Positions 35,643 to 50,726 of a DNA stretch of 64,000 nt are shown here, piece after piece (position 1 is the first letter of the stretch; each line of letters begins with the position of its first letter). Source of the DNA: Antilocapra americana (taxonomy: Eukaryota; Chordata; Mammalia; Artiodactyla; Antilocapridae); assembly GCA_007570785.1 (NCBI GenBank), contig ML664157.1, positions 5,417,424 through 5,481,423 on the forward strand, given 5' to 3'. The translations under genes and the position numbers were made by a program. Under the pieces are notes generated by a model. The model saw only the letters and a list, made by a program, of their open reading frames with translations. It did not search any database and was not told the origin of the DNA.

Positions 35643-36734
35643 TAACCCAAGGTGGTAGTAATCTAAAATATATTATGCAGCTTAACATTACTGTAGTGAT
35701 CCATGTGTATAAATAAATTTGGTATTATAAAATCTCTACATATAACTGGAAGCAGGAAATAAATTTACACTAATAGCTGAAATATTTATATTAGTATCCA
35801 GTTTCATAATTTTATTGTAAAAGGAAAAGAAGTTTGAAGAATTCAGTTATTGACATTAATATACAGTAGAAAGTGAAAGTTAACCTCCCTTAAATATATG
35901 TACCAATATGTGTGCAAATGTGTATATGTGTGTCTATATATATTTACATTTATTGACATATTGGATCTTTGTTTTATTCCATGTTAGTGTATGGAGATTT
36001 ACTAACAATTTTTTAAAAAAGGATATACTATATAGAGTTATCATAGTTTAGATAAGCTGTTGCTTTTGAGCATTTATGTTTTTTTTTCCCTCCAATTTTT
36101 CTCTATTAAAAAAGTACTGTAGAGCAAATACCACTCCATGTATTTATTCTGACATATATTTATAGAAAGTTTCCTAGACTTGGGATTTCTGGATCAAAGG
36201 ATGTGCATTGAAGTGTTGAATGATATTTTTTAAAAGTGTTCTTGAAAGATTGTACCCAGTTTTTGTCTCATCAAGTGGGATTATCCAACAAAACTGTTAA
36301 AAATCTTTTAAATCAATTCTAAATTTACAGGTGAAAAAAGCCATGTCATGTAAAGATAAACTTGTTTATTAATGAGGGCATATATCTTTTCATATTTTTA
36401 ATATCTATTTGTATTTCTCTTGGGAGTTATTTTCTCTTGCCCCTTTGCCATTTTTATTTATTTATTTTTGTAAAGTCAGGCTGTTTTTCTTATTGGCTTG
36501 TAAGCATATTTGCATGTTTTGTTCTTACTAGCATCAGTGTAATCCCACTTTCCACTTTGCATGGCACCAGCCAACCATCAAGACCTAGATCAGCTGAAGG
36601 AGCCTCCAGGTGTTCTTAGTGCAAAGCTGCTGAAACACTGAGATGCATGAAGAGGGGGCTCTTTGTCTATGCAGGGCATTTCTTTGAAGTTGTAGGGTTC
36701 CAGTGCAGGGTTGTCAGTCTCCTCAACAGCCAGG

Positions 36735-37030
36735 TAGTAAATGTTTAGGTTTCGTGGCCCCTCAGTCTGTCACAACTACTCAGCCCTGTTGTTGTAGCAG
36801 GAAATCAGCCACAGATTAAACCTGGGTGGGTGTGGCTGTGTGCTAATAAAACCGCACAGACGCTGAAATGTGAATGTCATACAACTTTATGCAGTGTAAA
36901 GTTTTATTCTTCCGATTTTACTCCTGCAATTATTTGAAAGTGTAAAAACCATTCTTAAGTCACAGGTGGTATGAAACAGGTGCTGGGCCAGGTTTGACTT
37001 GCAGGCTAAAATTTGCCACACCTGCTGTAG
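36735..37030. repeat. hAT-like non-autonomous DNA transposon remnant
   Basis: Phrases such as 'gtcacaactactcagccctg', 'ttgttgtagcaggaaatcag', 'ggtgtggctgtgtgctaata' and 'gctgggccaggtttgacttg' match the common hAT-type element with GGCAAACT ends. I am not sure of the family name. Confidence 0.45.
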
Positions 37031-38260
37031 ACTATGTCTATAAGAAACCACTGGGAGAAAATGCCAGTAAACCAGCATCTTAGGACTTCTTAGCTGCTTT
37101 TATGGGCAAGGCTGTTTTGTCTGTCTCATCTTCTGAATCTCTATCTACAAAATTTGGCATCTCTCTTTCTCTCTCTTTTTGAAGTTATTGTGAAATGTGA
37201 GATGCATTGTGTATATTAAAATCCCTAAAGCTAGAGGAAGTGACATGTTCTGTGTAAAATGAGTACTCCATAAATAGTGATCTCTTAATCTGTCTTGGAT
37301 GGGTTCAGTTTGATGTTTGATAAAGGAGTATATGCTTCTAGTGTATTTGAATAAAAACTCCCAACCAAGGATGATTTAGGGTTTAAGGTAAATTTTTCAT
37401 ATTGTATATAATAACCTAGATAATTCCAAACATTGAACAAGTTTGTGTGTTTGGTGAAAGTATTGTAATACCATTTCCTGATTCTTTCTCTTGTTGAAAT
37501 CATCAACTCAGTGAATGGGTTTAATCCCAAACGAAAGATTATTCAGGAAATCTCTGCCTGCCTTGCAGTCTTCTGACACCTAATGTGATCCTGGCAGCAT
37601 GACGTGGCCAGCTCTAATCCGTGGCCAATCTACCCTTGACTTGGCTAGATTGAGGAGTAGACCCGTCCTTTATGTTTCCCATATTCAAAGTAAGGCAGTC
37701 AGATTTGTTGATCCTTGTTTCTTTTCTAGCTCAAATATCCCGGTGTTCTTACAGAACGAGTTTGCTTGTATGACATTAGAGTGAACTGCATTGGTCTATC
37801 TGGCAGAAATGGCTACTGCCTTTGCCCTAGCAGTAAGTCGAATATGCACCTTTTTTGATCATTTCTCTGGGTGCATCTCCACTGACATCCAGTGCTCACT
37901 TGCAGAAGTGCCAGAGAAGGAAATGTGGCTGCTTGAGAACAGATACCATCTAGAGAGTTGAATGAGCTCAGCTTTGTACTGACATTTAACTTAGTGATAT
38001 AGAGTCAATATATTGGAATTCAGTGAACTTCCTTTTACTACAGCTAATCCTTTTTATTTCTTTTCACATTATATTTAGATATTGGTATCTATGCCTTGTA
38101 TTTGGGAAACACCTCTGAGGATCATGAATAATTGACAAATCGTGTCCATTTCCCAGTGCGATGTGTGTTTTGTTTACATTTAAAAAAACAATATGGCTCG
38201 TGTAGAATCTGACAGCATTATAAGTTTGACCTATTTTTTCATTTACGTATGAACTAATTG

Positions 38261-38478
38261 GATTCCCTGGTGGTTCAGGGGTAAAGAACATGCCTGCCAA
38301 TGCAGGAGAAGCAGGTTTGATCCCTTAGTTGGAAAGATCCCCTGGAGAAGGAAAAGGCAACCCACTCCAATATTTTTGCCTGGGAAATCCCATGGACAGA
38401 GGAGCCTGGTGTGCTATATAATCCATGGGATTGTAAAGGGTTGGACATGACTTAGCAACTAAACAACAATAACAGCAG
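38261..38478 (+). mobile_element. Bov-tA SINE
   Basis: Complete, with 'aacaacaataacagcag' tail. Target duplication tgaactaattg 38250-38260 and tgaaccaactg 38479-38489 (two mismatches). It lies just past the candidate P2RY12 poly(A) site. Confidence 0.88.
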
Positions 38479-38675
38479 TGAACCAACTGACATCAGATAT
38501 CAACTTCAAAATAAATTTTGCCTAATACCATGAAATAAAAAGGATAGTATTGGCAACTGTCTTTTCTTAAATAGGTTCATTTGATATAGGAGTATAGAAA
38601 ATATGAGTTATAGTATCTCATAACTTTGAACAAAGAAATTCCAACAAAGTATGTTTTAGAGTTTAATGTACATTA

Positions 38676-38681
38676 TTTATT
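38676..38681 (-). terminator. Candidate poly(A) signal of P2RY12
   Basis: Minus-strand AATAAA about 960 nt beyond the P2RY12 stop. That gives a 3'UTR of about 1 kb, similar to the human transcript. The interval 38676-39643 is AT-rich and has no young SINE, as expected for a 3'UTR. It includes a (TA)n run at 39172-39196. Confidence 0.4.
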
Positions 38682-39171
38682 ATATACACAAATGACAAAC
38701 AGGTAATTCCCAACATTTTTATCACTTTCCTGTTAATGTTCATATTGTTCAACTGCATAACCATATTTGATTTGTTTTTCTCATAGGGGAAATGTTCATT
38801 AGCCCAAATCATAGGCAGTGTTTAGAAGCTAGTTAATAGAGATCAGTATCAATAATGGTATTGTATTTACTAAAGTTATCAAAATATGAGTAAACCAGTT
38901 TCTGTGCTGTTAAGGAAGGAAATATTCATAAGTTCTTGGTATTTGAATGTTGTAAAATAACTCTGTTTTAATAACTTGGCCATTTCTGCTATTTTCCTTG
39001 AAAAGGTAGTTTTAAAACTTTTTACTTTGATCAGCTACCATTTCAATTAGTTTAAATCTCTTAAGTTTTTCCTCATAATTGAAGGTTAGTAGTTACTATT
39101 CTTTGCATGTCTCAGTTACTTAAATTTTTATAAAGAGTATCACATAGGTCAGCATTTGGTTAAGGGACTGC

Positions 39172-39196
39172 TATATATATATATATATATATATAT
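39172..39196. repeat. (TA)n microsatellite in the presumed P2RY12 3'UTR
   Basis: About twelve TA units. Confidence 0.95.
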
Positions 39197-39643
39197 GCAT
39201 GTATAAGTATATGGACATATATTAGTATATACTAATTGGTGTGACTTTTTCAGATTTATCATTCTTAACTGATTATAATAAATTCATAATAGGATTGTCA
39301 TCAATGTAATTTTTAAAACTATAGCTTATGTTATTATATGGTTACCCCTTTTGTCAAAACTCTACATATCATGACCTGTGTGTAGTTTTACATGTGGCAT
39401 GGTGATTGGATGCAGTTTGTTTTGCTACACAGCTACATGTTAGGTTACTTCTCTGCTTCTTAAGATTGTTTTCAGTATTGGACAAGTAAATGAAAATTGC
39501 TTTCGTCGTCTTCTATTCATTACTTGTTTCAAGAGTTTTTGTTACTAATTCAGCTACTTCTTAGTCAGTGTTAATATTGTCCACATAGTGCTTGCCTTTG
39601 GGAGCTCTATACACTGATAGACTGAAATATTACCTCATTTGAT

Positions 39644-40681
<1,038 letters not shown>

Positions 40682-43227
40682 CTACCTAGAGGGGGATGGA
40701 GGGAATGGTTATTTTCAGGTCCCTGCTATCTGATTTTGCCCTCATCTCTGTGGGTAACGTTTTTGGGGAGACTTCTCTAAAAATTGAGGTGCCTGATCCT
40801 CATTGGGGCAGTTAATAAAGAACACAGAAAAACCAAATCAAAATATTTCATAGTGGCAGATATCCTATTTGCACAGTAAAATAGTCTGAAGAACATTATA
40901 TGAAGATGTGGTTGCTTTGTATTTGTAAATTTTTGAATGTTTGCCTGTTGTAGAACATTTTTGATCTTAGGCAAAAGTGCATATACATAAAAACTAGAAG
41001 AGAAATACTTAGGCTATGCTTTATTCTTCTCCAGTTTCATTTCCTTACCTTCTGACTGTGTTGTTTTCATTCATAGTCACTTTTCCTATAGCATTCCTTA
41101 CTACTGGACTTCATTTTCTGTAGTACCTTCAAAGGGTTCTAAGGAGAAATGACTGATAATTGCATAGTAGACTTTTAAAGTAAAAAGTGAAAAGAAGTTT
41201 GTATGAAATCACTTATGTAAAATTTATTGTTAAATAAAAAGCAGAAAACAAATTTTTCCATTTATAATTGGAATGTATTTCTGCCTCTGTATTGCTCTGT
41301 CATCCATTTGAAAATCAGCCTCACGAGTATTCTTTGGCTGCAAGTATTTTAACCTATGTGCATCTCTTTTCCAGCTTTGCTTAGTTAATTTTAAGGTTTC
41401 ATGTATGTTTTCTTGACTGTCATTCAGGAAAAATTTTTAAATGGTTAAAAAAATATGAGGAAATGATTTCTCTATATAGTCATTAGATGGCATTCCTCAA
41501 AATACCCTAGGCATACTTTCTAGGTTTATAGAGTGTATAATGGTAGCTAAAATAAAATACCAAGATCATGTCTTTGCCTGGATCCATAGGATTTTATACC
41601 ACAACAGGCAGCTATGAAGGAAATTAACACTTGACTTGAATATATTAACTTGAATACATTATTTGGCATCTAAGTTTTGAAATTTAAAATGAAATTTTTA
41701 AAATTTGAATTCATCAAAAACCAGTGGAATTGATTCTAAAGAAAAAATTATTCCTAAATATAAGACATGGTAATATTAAAGCACAAATACCTCAATACCA
41801 AGAAAAACTTCTAAGTTCCCCCAAATGTCAATGGAATTCTTTTTTCCATTCTTTTATTATTGAACGTTAAACCAATTAAGGTTTACGTCATACCCCTCCT
41901 CTCCAGTTTAACTTAAAAAAAAAAATGACTAAATAAACCCTAGAATTTGATAGAAGATAACCGACTTACCCTTACTTGCTACTGCTATTTTTCTTTGTGT
42001 ATGCCTTGATAGTTTTGGAAATTATACTTTGAGAATGCTCATTTTTCATAAACTGTTGCTTGTTTAATAAGTATTCTTGACATGAAGAACTTCAGCTCCC
42101 CCTAACTATAGCAAATCTCATTTTATATTCAAGATAAAATAAGTGAGACCATTTGATTTTTTTCCATGTTCTGTATAATTTCCTTTTAGTGAAGAAGTTA
42201 GTGGTTATCTCCAGCATCATTAATGCAGCTAGTATTTTAGTTTGTATTCCATTTAAGTACTCACATTGATATTGCTATTAAAGGTTTCCAACTTAAGAAA
42301 ACTTGAAAAAAATATACACACACACCATAGTGCAAAGACATATGCTTGTCAAATACTTCTAGGTATAAAATTACCTGGTTACTCTTGATGCTGAAGGATT
42401 TGAATGTATCCAGTAAGTGGAAGTTAATACAGCCTGTAGAGTGGCATCTGGTATTTTCCTTTTTAATGTCTTAGTTTAGCTGCTCACACTCTTTATGATA
42501 GAGAATCTGCTGAGGTTTCATCAGTCAGGTCTTGAGTGTTCTAGAGAGAAATAGTGGGAGAGAGGAAGAGGACTTCACAATCAGAAATTACCTTCAGATG
42601 CCGTGGAGCCAGGGCTGTGCAGACATTGTATTTCCGTCTGACCCGCTTTTAGGACTTCTGCTTTTATTTCCTTGGGAAATATGGGGAACGGTGGGTGAGA
42701 AATCATCTTTTAAATAGCAGTTTAAAATCCTGTGGCTTTTTACTGAAACCTGCCATAGAGTTGATGCTTTGTGAGCTCTTTGGGTTATTTCCCATGCAAA
42801 TGATAAGTCTAAGAGATCAAGCCTACTGATGTCTGCTTCCTGGAGAAGGCTGCAGACTTGCTTTGTCAGATGGTTATTTACCTGAAACCATATTGTGCCC
42901 AACATTGGTGATCTGTTGCCTTTTAGCAAGTAATCACATTAACTCGTAATGTGTGCTCATTAGGGATGTTAGGTCTCTTGCTCTTTGTTTCTTTTCCTGG
43001 TTAATAATGTCATTATTTTAAATCTGTATTTGATCAGCTCTTTGTAGGCGACACAATTTCCTCCCATTATAAAATTGAAGATTCTAAAATTACATTAGGA
43101 AAGAAAAAAACAGTTGTATCCATTGCTAGGCTTATTATATAGGACTTCTATGCCTGTCTTGAGTAGAGTTTAAATAAATTTCTTTTGACTTTGCCTTTGT
43201 TTTTGTGGGAAATACATCATTCATTGA

Positions 43228-43415
43228 GGGCTTTCCAGGTGGCTCAGTGGTAAAGAATCTGCCTGCCAAGCAGGAGACATGGGTTCAATCCCTGGGTTGG
43301 GAAGATCCCCTGGAGAAGGAAATAGCTACCCATTCCAGTATTCTTGCCTAGGAAGTCCTCACAGCCCATGGGGTTGCAAAGGAGTCGGACATGACTTTGC
43401 AACTAACAACAACAG
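43228..43415 (+). mobile_element. Bov-tA SINE
   Basis: Head and body present with an internal deletion (bases after 'ggaagtcctcacagccc'). Target duplication tcattcattga 43217-43227 and tcattcagtga 43416-43426. Confidence 0.88.
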
Positions 43416-43649
43416 TCATTCAGTGAAGAGACTCTATATCACCTTTATATACATACTGTGGATCCTCACGCTTGTGTACACACTCACACACTGTTTCGAA
43501 CTGTAAGTCCTTCTGTTACCAGAGGATCCACTTGGGTAAGTGTCTTTGTTGTAAATATATCTTTTGATCATTTATTTCTTCTGAGTTTTGAGTGTGTCTG
43601 TCTCAGTGTAGATTAGATGATCTTCAGGGATGGCGTTTAAAGTTCAGAA

Positions 43650-43800
43650 CAGCAGCTCAGTGTCACCTGAGGAGTCCTGAGAAATGCACTTCCTTGGGCA
43701 CCATTCTAGCCCCCGTGGTTCAGAAACTCAAGGATGCAGCCCTCATCTATAGTTGCCTCACTTCTAGTTTCCTGTATGAGTGATGCTCATATACCTTAAG
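43650..43800. repeat. MER20-like DNA transposon remnant
   Basis: 'gtcacctgaggagtcctgag' with 'aaatgcacttccttgggc' and 'ggttcagaaactca' follows the MER20-type order. Confidence 0.45.
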
Positions 43801-46039
43801 GGTTGAAGACCATTAATTCAAACTAGCTGAGAATTTTGTTGGCATTAATGGATTTGAAATCAAGCTATGGATTTGGGTAATTTCAGTTGGAAATGTCAGT
43901 CACGTCATGGTCCCCATCTGTTAGTCATCTAGACATCGGTTTGATGATATACTCTTGGAAAATTAACTTATTTGTTGGTTGAGAGAGAGATCATCCTTTT
44001 TGAAAAAGCTTTTATGCCACATATGCTTCAGAATAATGATAGCCCACTTTTGGTTTCTTATATTGTCATGAATTAACTGTTCTGTGAAGTAGATAATCAT
44101 GTTATTTCTAGTCTCTGGATGATGAAAACGGAGGGGCAGAGCAGCAAAGTTAGAGACCCGATTCCAGCTAGGCTCTCTGGTTCTAGAGCCTGCCCCTGTG
44201 GCCACTGTGTATCAAAGTCCCCCCATCTTACTGCCTCCACACCCCTTCCCCTGCACTGAGGCTGAGCAGTGAGAGGTGAATGCCGTGAATGGAATGGCTA
44301 CACTTCTTTTAGGAAAATAGCAGTCATACTTGCCTTCACACAAGAGTGTCAGCTTTAAGGACTGTTTGTGAAGTGTTTCTAAGACCTTTGGATGAAACAA
44401 GGCTCTTGGGGGCAGGGGACATCCTGACTATTTCAACAAATTAATATGCCACACAAAAGGAACACAATTTCGGTATGCTTAACTCATTTATGTTTCCAGA
44501 TTTCTATAATGCTGGGACTAGGGATTTGAGGGGTAAATGAAAGGTTCCAGTTCTTGATCTAAATTAGCTTTATCTCTCCTCTGACTTTAACTCACAACAC
44601 CTGTCTCTGAACCTTCTCCAATAGTGTTGTGTTTGTCATTAGAAGGTGACTGGAAAAGTGAACTAATTCTGTATACCCTAGAATTTTTATATACACATGG
44701 TTTAACTGGTTTCTTTTTTATTGAGTCTACTATCGAGTCTCTTTATCCAAAAATACATATTTGTTTCAAATAGGATTACTGGGAATGGAGGGGGCCATGC
44801 CCTGAAACGGTAGGAACCTGTGGTCCTTGTGAAACTGGGTTGGGGAGGAGATGAAGAGGTAATGATGCCCTTGGATTAGCTCTTAGTGCTAATTTAGTTC
44901 TCTTGTCTTATGGTTTTGAAATGCAGTTGTGTTGACATTAGTGAACATTTTGATGGAGCACATGCATTTTTAAGGCATTTCTCCTGTCATCTAATTTGGC
45001 TTTACCTGTTAGAATGTAGAAATTTAGGTTAGATGTTATAAGATAAATTCCAAAAGTAAAGAGTATCGGGCATTGTGATGTTTAGCAAAAACCAAAATAA
45101 AGAATACTATCTCTGGTGATCCAGTTATTTGTCATCCTTGTCTTGCACGTTTTGCTTGAAAGCAGAGGAATAGTATCTATAATTAATCCTCTTGCCAGCC
45201 ATAATGCTCCTAGGATGCTCTGAGTTGTTTGGATAAAGGCCTTGTTCTGGCCATACTGTTGACTATAAGCTCTTATCGTACAAAGCTTTCCTTTACAAAT
45301 CTAATTATAGGAGTCCCTGATTCGCTTGATTTAGAAAAAGTTACTCAAGGTCAGGTGTCATAGTACTGAGAAACTGCTGCTAATTTCCTTCTTCTTTAGC
45401 ACAGCCTCCCCCACAGTGTACACATCCATTCTCCTCCACCAGCCCAAGGCTTATTCCTTCTGTAACAATGATTTGAATTTATTCTATTCTGTACAGAATA
45501 ATGTGGTCCATTGAATGCTTCAGCTGAAAGAAATAATGACTGGAGTTGAAAGGAGAGTTCACAGCTCTAATAATCTCACCACCGTGGTCACATCCTTATG
45601 AACTCACATGCAAGTTTTGGCAACATTTCTAGTCATTTATTTTAAAGAAATGAAGATGACTAACATCGGACTTCAGTTAATTCCCGTTTTCCCTTCTCAG
45701 AACATTGGGCTTAAGGGACATCTTTCAATTTCTATGGTATCAATTCAACAAGCCTTCCAGAGTTTTTGGATGTGTATCCCCCTAATTGCTCTTAAAATCA
45801 ATTAAGTCTTTGTGAGTTTGAGATATTATCTGAAGAAAGGAAACTGATTGATCTGGAGGATAAGATTTTCAGAGCTCGGTTTACAGCGAGGTGACCTTCT
45901 TAACACAAGGACAGCAGTGGGCTAGCATGAACGGGGATGGCTAGACTTCTGTAGTCTGTCCTATGGATTCTTTCTCTGGCCCAACAGATGTGTCCTTCAG
46001 GGTATCAAGAAGACAATAATTCTTTGATACTGATCTTTT

Positions 46040-46251
46040 GGGCTTCCCTGGTAGCTCAGACAGTAAAGAATCTGCCTGCAATGCAGGAAACCTCTGTTTG
46101 ATCCCTAGGGCTGGAAAAATCCCCTGGAGAAGGGAATGGCTACCCACTCCATTATTCTTGCCTGGAGAATTCCATGGATGGAAGAGCCTGGCGGGCTCCA
46201 GTCCATGCAGTCTCAAAGAGTTGGACATGAGTGAGTGACTAACACTTTCAT
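46040..46251 (+). mobile_element. Bov-tA SINE
   Basis: Complete. Target duplication tgatctttt 46031-46039 and tgagctttt 46252-46260 (one mismatch). Confidence 0.88.
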
Positions 46252-47080
46252 TGAGCTTTTACAGCCATGCAACTTTGGGGTGTTTTAATACTTAATTGAA
46301 AGGGCAGAACTTAACTGATACCTTTGGTAATATGTAGTCCATTTTCTGAGATTGACCTTATTCTCATGTGTATATTGCTATTTGAAGACTTGTACATTTT
46401 CTACATGCACAAAAAATTGATGTAAACCAATCTTGTAGGCTACTGAAAGAGAGTTGCTTTTAAAAACGTTGCCTTTCCTCTTTGAAAGCCAGTAACAGCT
46501 ATCATGATTGCCCTAGAAAATGGTAAATGTCGGAAAAGCTGTCTCCATGCCCCATATAGAGAGTGACCAGTGCTTTGGGCTTTTTTTCCCCCAGCTAGCT
46601 GCAAGCTTCTCTTGTTTTTTTAATTGCATCCCCTGACTCTTACCTCATGACTTTGCCTCTGGCCCATTCCCTGAGCATAATAGGGCCAGTGAACTGATAC
46701 AAGCGTCTCCCTTCTGCACCTCCAGATTTTCCTGTATTTTCACCAGTTTTCATTTCTGTCTGTGGTTAAGTAGAAAGATGTCCTCGTCCTTCTTCTGAAG
46801 TTAATCCAGACAAGAGGTCACTGTTGCCTGTCTCCTTTGTCAGTATTATCTGCCTTCCAATCCGGACTTGAAACATAGCTTTGAAACGCGAGTATGTCAT
46901 TGGTCATCCTAATAAAGTGATCGCTGTCCTCTCAAGCTATTTTTCTTTACACTCAGCTGCTAGTAAGTGTGGGCTGCTTCCCTCACAGTCACCATTGCGC
47001 CATCACTCTTACTCCAGCGTCCTGTTTCCTCCTCTCTGCCTCTACCACTCTAGAGAAACTTCTCTTTTGAGGTTCACACG

Positions 47081-47116
47081 TTTTTTTTTGTTTGTTTGTT
47101 TGTTTTGTTTTTTTTA
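47081..47116 (+). repeat. T-rich (TTTG)n simple repeat
   Basis: Poly-T followed by TTTG units. It may be the tail of an antisense retroposed element but no body is recognised. Confidence 0.8.
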
Positions 47117-48229
47117 AGAAACAAGTCAGGGAAGCCAGCATCCAATGTGATTTTTTAACTATTTTCAACACTGTTGATGGCCCCTGTTATTCACTGTTGC
47201 TTCCCTCACTTTTGTAACCTTGACTTCTCTGGTTACTTGTTAATTATGGAGAATGTATGTCCATCATTTGATGACTTATTTATCCCCTTCACTGTCACCG
47301 CATTCTTCCCTCCCATACCCTGTCCAAAGAGAACATGGGGGATTTGAATCCCTTCTAGTGACATATTGCTTTTTTCCCTAAGCTGTCACTTCTACACTAT
47401 ACCCGCTGTCAAACTACCTACTAGACATTTGTAATATGTTTCCACCCACCCCTTGAATTTTTCTAACCTAATGGTGAATTCATGAGCTCCCTACCCTTAT
47501 AACCTGTTCCATTTCCCACCAACAAATTTTATCTAGTGAGTCCATCTTGAAACTTCCTAATCCTTTCCTAACTTCTTCCAGGTACCTCTTGATTTTGCTT
47601 CTTATTTTTTATTTCTACCATTAAGACCTAATTTATACCCTACAAACTTTTTTGGTCTTTTTCTGTCTCTCATTTCTCATCTTCAGTTTTTCAACACTTA
47701 GTTATCAAGCCAACTTTTCTATAAAATTATGTTTTGTTCTTATCTGCACCCCTGCCCCATTCTTTTAGTTTTCTGGTTGATCTACTTAATTATTCCTTGT
47801 TTCACATATTTAACAAATCTTAAGCGCCATGAAGGAGAATATAAATGTGAATAAAATAGACCTGGGTTCTTCCTCACAAAACGGACAGTCTGGCGGGGAA
47901 GACAGACATTTAACAGATACTGAGAAAATAAATACTGTACACCATGATAAATGCTCCGAAGTCTGTCCTCTCCACTCCTTCCCCTGTAGTGAGGGTTTCC
48001 ACTGAACTCGAGTGACAGAAATGCTGTCATTGTACACAGCATTTCTACAAGTGCAGTTGAGGATGTCGAGAGTATTTCAGGTGGCAGGAGGAGACCAGCA
48101 AAGGAAGGAGGTGCTCAGCGCCTTTGGGAAATGCTGAGTAGGAACGTGGTTGTAGGGTCCTTACTGGGGGAGGTGCAGTAATATGAATGGGCAGCAGGGG
48201 GTGCTGTATCTGATGTGCCACTGAGCATT

Positions 48230-48400
48230 TTTACAGACATTTTACATTTTACATTTCTCAGTTCTCACCCAAGCCTTGTAATGAAGGAGGTGTTATCAGT
48301 TTTTAGAGGAAGAATCTGAAGCTCAAAAAGTCTCGTTATCCTGGACCATGGCGTTGGCAAGGGCATACCCTGGGTTCAGTCACAGCCCTCTCTTACCCTG
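48230..48400 (-). repeat. MIR SINE remnant
   Basis: Antisense MIR-type text ('cccaagccttgtaatgaagg', 'agaggaagaatctgaagctc'). Confidence 0.45.
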
Positions 48401-50289
48401 ATCTTGGGCTGTTATTTGATCAGTGTGGAGCCATAGTACTCCTTGTCCATAGAACACATGGATCTTTCTAGGATACCTTCCTTCCTCTTCCCTGTTTGGG
48501 CTTCAAGCTCTGCAGATGCTGCTGGGATGACACTGAATCTGTACTCTTTGATCAGGGGACATTCATCCGTGCATTTTTTTCAGGGTTCGTAGTACCTTGT
48601 CTTGCCATAGGTAGGTACTCTCTAAACAGCTGTTGCTAACATCTTCCCATCCCCCCTCACACTCAAGTTTGCATCAGAACCACTTGACAGGTGACTTAGC
48701 TGAAAACAATCACCAGGGCACATGGTCGCCTTTCTGTTCCCTTTGTAGGGCTTATATTTACACATCCCACCAGACAAAAAGGAAGTATATCAGTAATGCT
48801 GTGGAGGAACAGCAAAATCAGAGATTAGCGCAGTAGCTCAGGTCGTAGAGCTATAGGAATCACTGTCTATGTTGACTTTATGCTGGGGTTAGGTCTGTCT
48901 GTTGAGACTTTAGAAGAGATCATGCAACTCAGGATATTAAATAACAGCTTCTAGAAAACACTGCTAGCTTTTTTTTTTTAAGAAGGCAAATTTGAGCGCT
49001 TAAAATAACATTTGGGGACATGGTAGCAAGATAGATTGGCAGATTATATGCAACTGTATGCTTCTGATAAAATGTTCTAAAGAAGGAAGCAATGCAAGAA
49101 GTGGTGCCTTGAATGCAGGCAGGTGAGAGAAAGAGAGAAGGACAAAAAGAGACTGAGAGAACAGTGACTGAAACTGAGAAGAAACAGGGTCTTACTTCAA
49201 GACTGCAGAAGCAAAATGCTACTTTGTGCAGAGTAGACACACAGAGTGTACTGCATATTGAACATTAGTTCTTCAGATCACAAGGGCTCTGCTCTTTTTT
49301 GCAGCCACTGCTAATTTATATGCACAGGACATAGTCTGTTTTCCCTGGGACAAATCTTTTCCTTCTGTGAGCTTCTTAGGGATAGATGCTATTAGTGATA
49401 GTAAGTACCTCACACGAGTAAGTATGGGCAAATGGTAAGAAAAGGACATAGGCTAAATGACAGAACTAGGAATTTTACTAAGAAAATTTAGGAATATAGG
49501 ATCAAAGAGAAAAGATTACATAGAAAAATCCAAAACCAGGCATAAGAGAGGACATATCTTGGATTATTCAATATTGGCTAAGGAATGTGTTTTTGTGATG
49601 CCCTGCCTTAGTAATTTCCTCTCCTGTGTAGGAAGAACAGTGCTTGAATTCACTGTGTCTGGGGTGGGGGGGAGGTGGTTCAGGAGAGGAAGGTGGTATC
49701 AAAATGTGTTTGCATTTCCAACTATTTTTCTTACACCTAATAAGACCATGCTGTCTTTTGTTTACATTTGGAAAGAGATATACATTCTTATGTCTTACAC
49801 AGTCCTGTTGGAAGTTAATGGAACTGTGTGTTTGTTTTTTTTTTTATAATAAAAGTAGTTGAGGATCCTAGCAAAAATATAAACTGTTTCAAAATGTTTA
49901 GTGAATGTAGAAAACCGAGCTTACTAAGAAATAACGTTTTCCATAAGGAAAAAATATAGCTAGTATGTAATTAGGATGTGACATTAACACCATGTTAAAT
50001 TTTAAACAATCAAGAGTCAAAACTTACTCTGTAAGGTACGCCCACATCAACTGCTTCTATTAAGACTTCAGGTCAGTTGACACTTTTTTGTTTTTTTTGT
50101 TTTTTAAACTTTAGCAAGTTCCAGACTGGAAAAACAAGGGTGTTGCCAGTGGAGGTTGAGGTGAATTGAAAGGCGGGCCAGATGCCACCACCACAGGAGC
50201 CAGCATGGAGATGCTGTGGTTAGCGCATTTCATGTCCATGCACCCCGCCCTTTAAACAGGGCTTTCAGAATGCGTTTTCTCTTTTTCAG

Positions 50290-50437
50290 GATGAGTCTTC
50301 AAGTCATGAATGTAACCAGCGCACAATCCTTCTTTACGGAGTGGGAAAAGAGCGTGACGAAGCCAGGCATCAGCTGAAGAAGATTACCAAAGATATTTTG
50401 AAAATCCTAAATAAGAAGAGCAACACAGAGCCAGGGG
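50290..50437 (+). CDS. MED12L: MED12L internal exon A (Mediator kinase-module subunit)
   Basis: This 148-nt exon starts after ttttctctttttcag and ends before the donor gtaaag. It codes 49 residues plus one base, opening [12 protein letters not shown] and running through [20 protein letters not shown]. The SSHECNQR and KKITKDILK motifs are shared with MED12; the KILNKKS wording is that of MED12L. MED12 and MED12L hold cyclin C-CDK8/19 in the Mediator kinase module in the nucleus. It is phase 0 at the 5' end and phase 1 at the 3' end, so V is completed across the next junction. The upstream intron appears to cover the first 50 kb of the window and hosts P2RY12 and P2RY13 on the opposite strand. 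Confidence 0.95.
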
Positions 50438-50726
50438 GTAAAGAGCCCTCATGCATTCCCCCCATTGTGCTCTCTCTTGTCTTCCGCCTTAGCACAGTCT
50501 TTATCAAAGTCATCCGTGGCGTGGTCAGCAGTGTTTCCTCTCCCACATGACTGTTACATTGAAATATGAATAAGCACATTGAAATTTTAAGGCCTTGATT
50601 CCATTTATAGTAATCCTTGCATTTAAAATGGTGCCTTCCCTGCATAGATAGAGGTAATTTTTACTTGTTCCTCTTTTTTTCACATTTCCCAAATTTTCTG
50701 CAATAGTCATATATAAAGTATTAAAA

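Noticed and set aside
49457..49849. A 130-codon plus-strand ORF upstream of MED12L exon A
   Set aside because: It does not resemble MED12/MED12L and ends in a poly-T stretch; considered chance.
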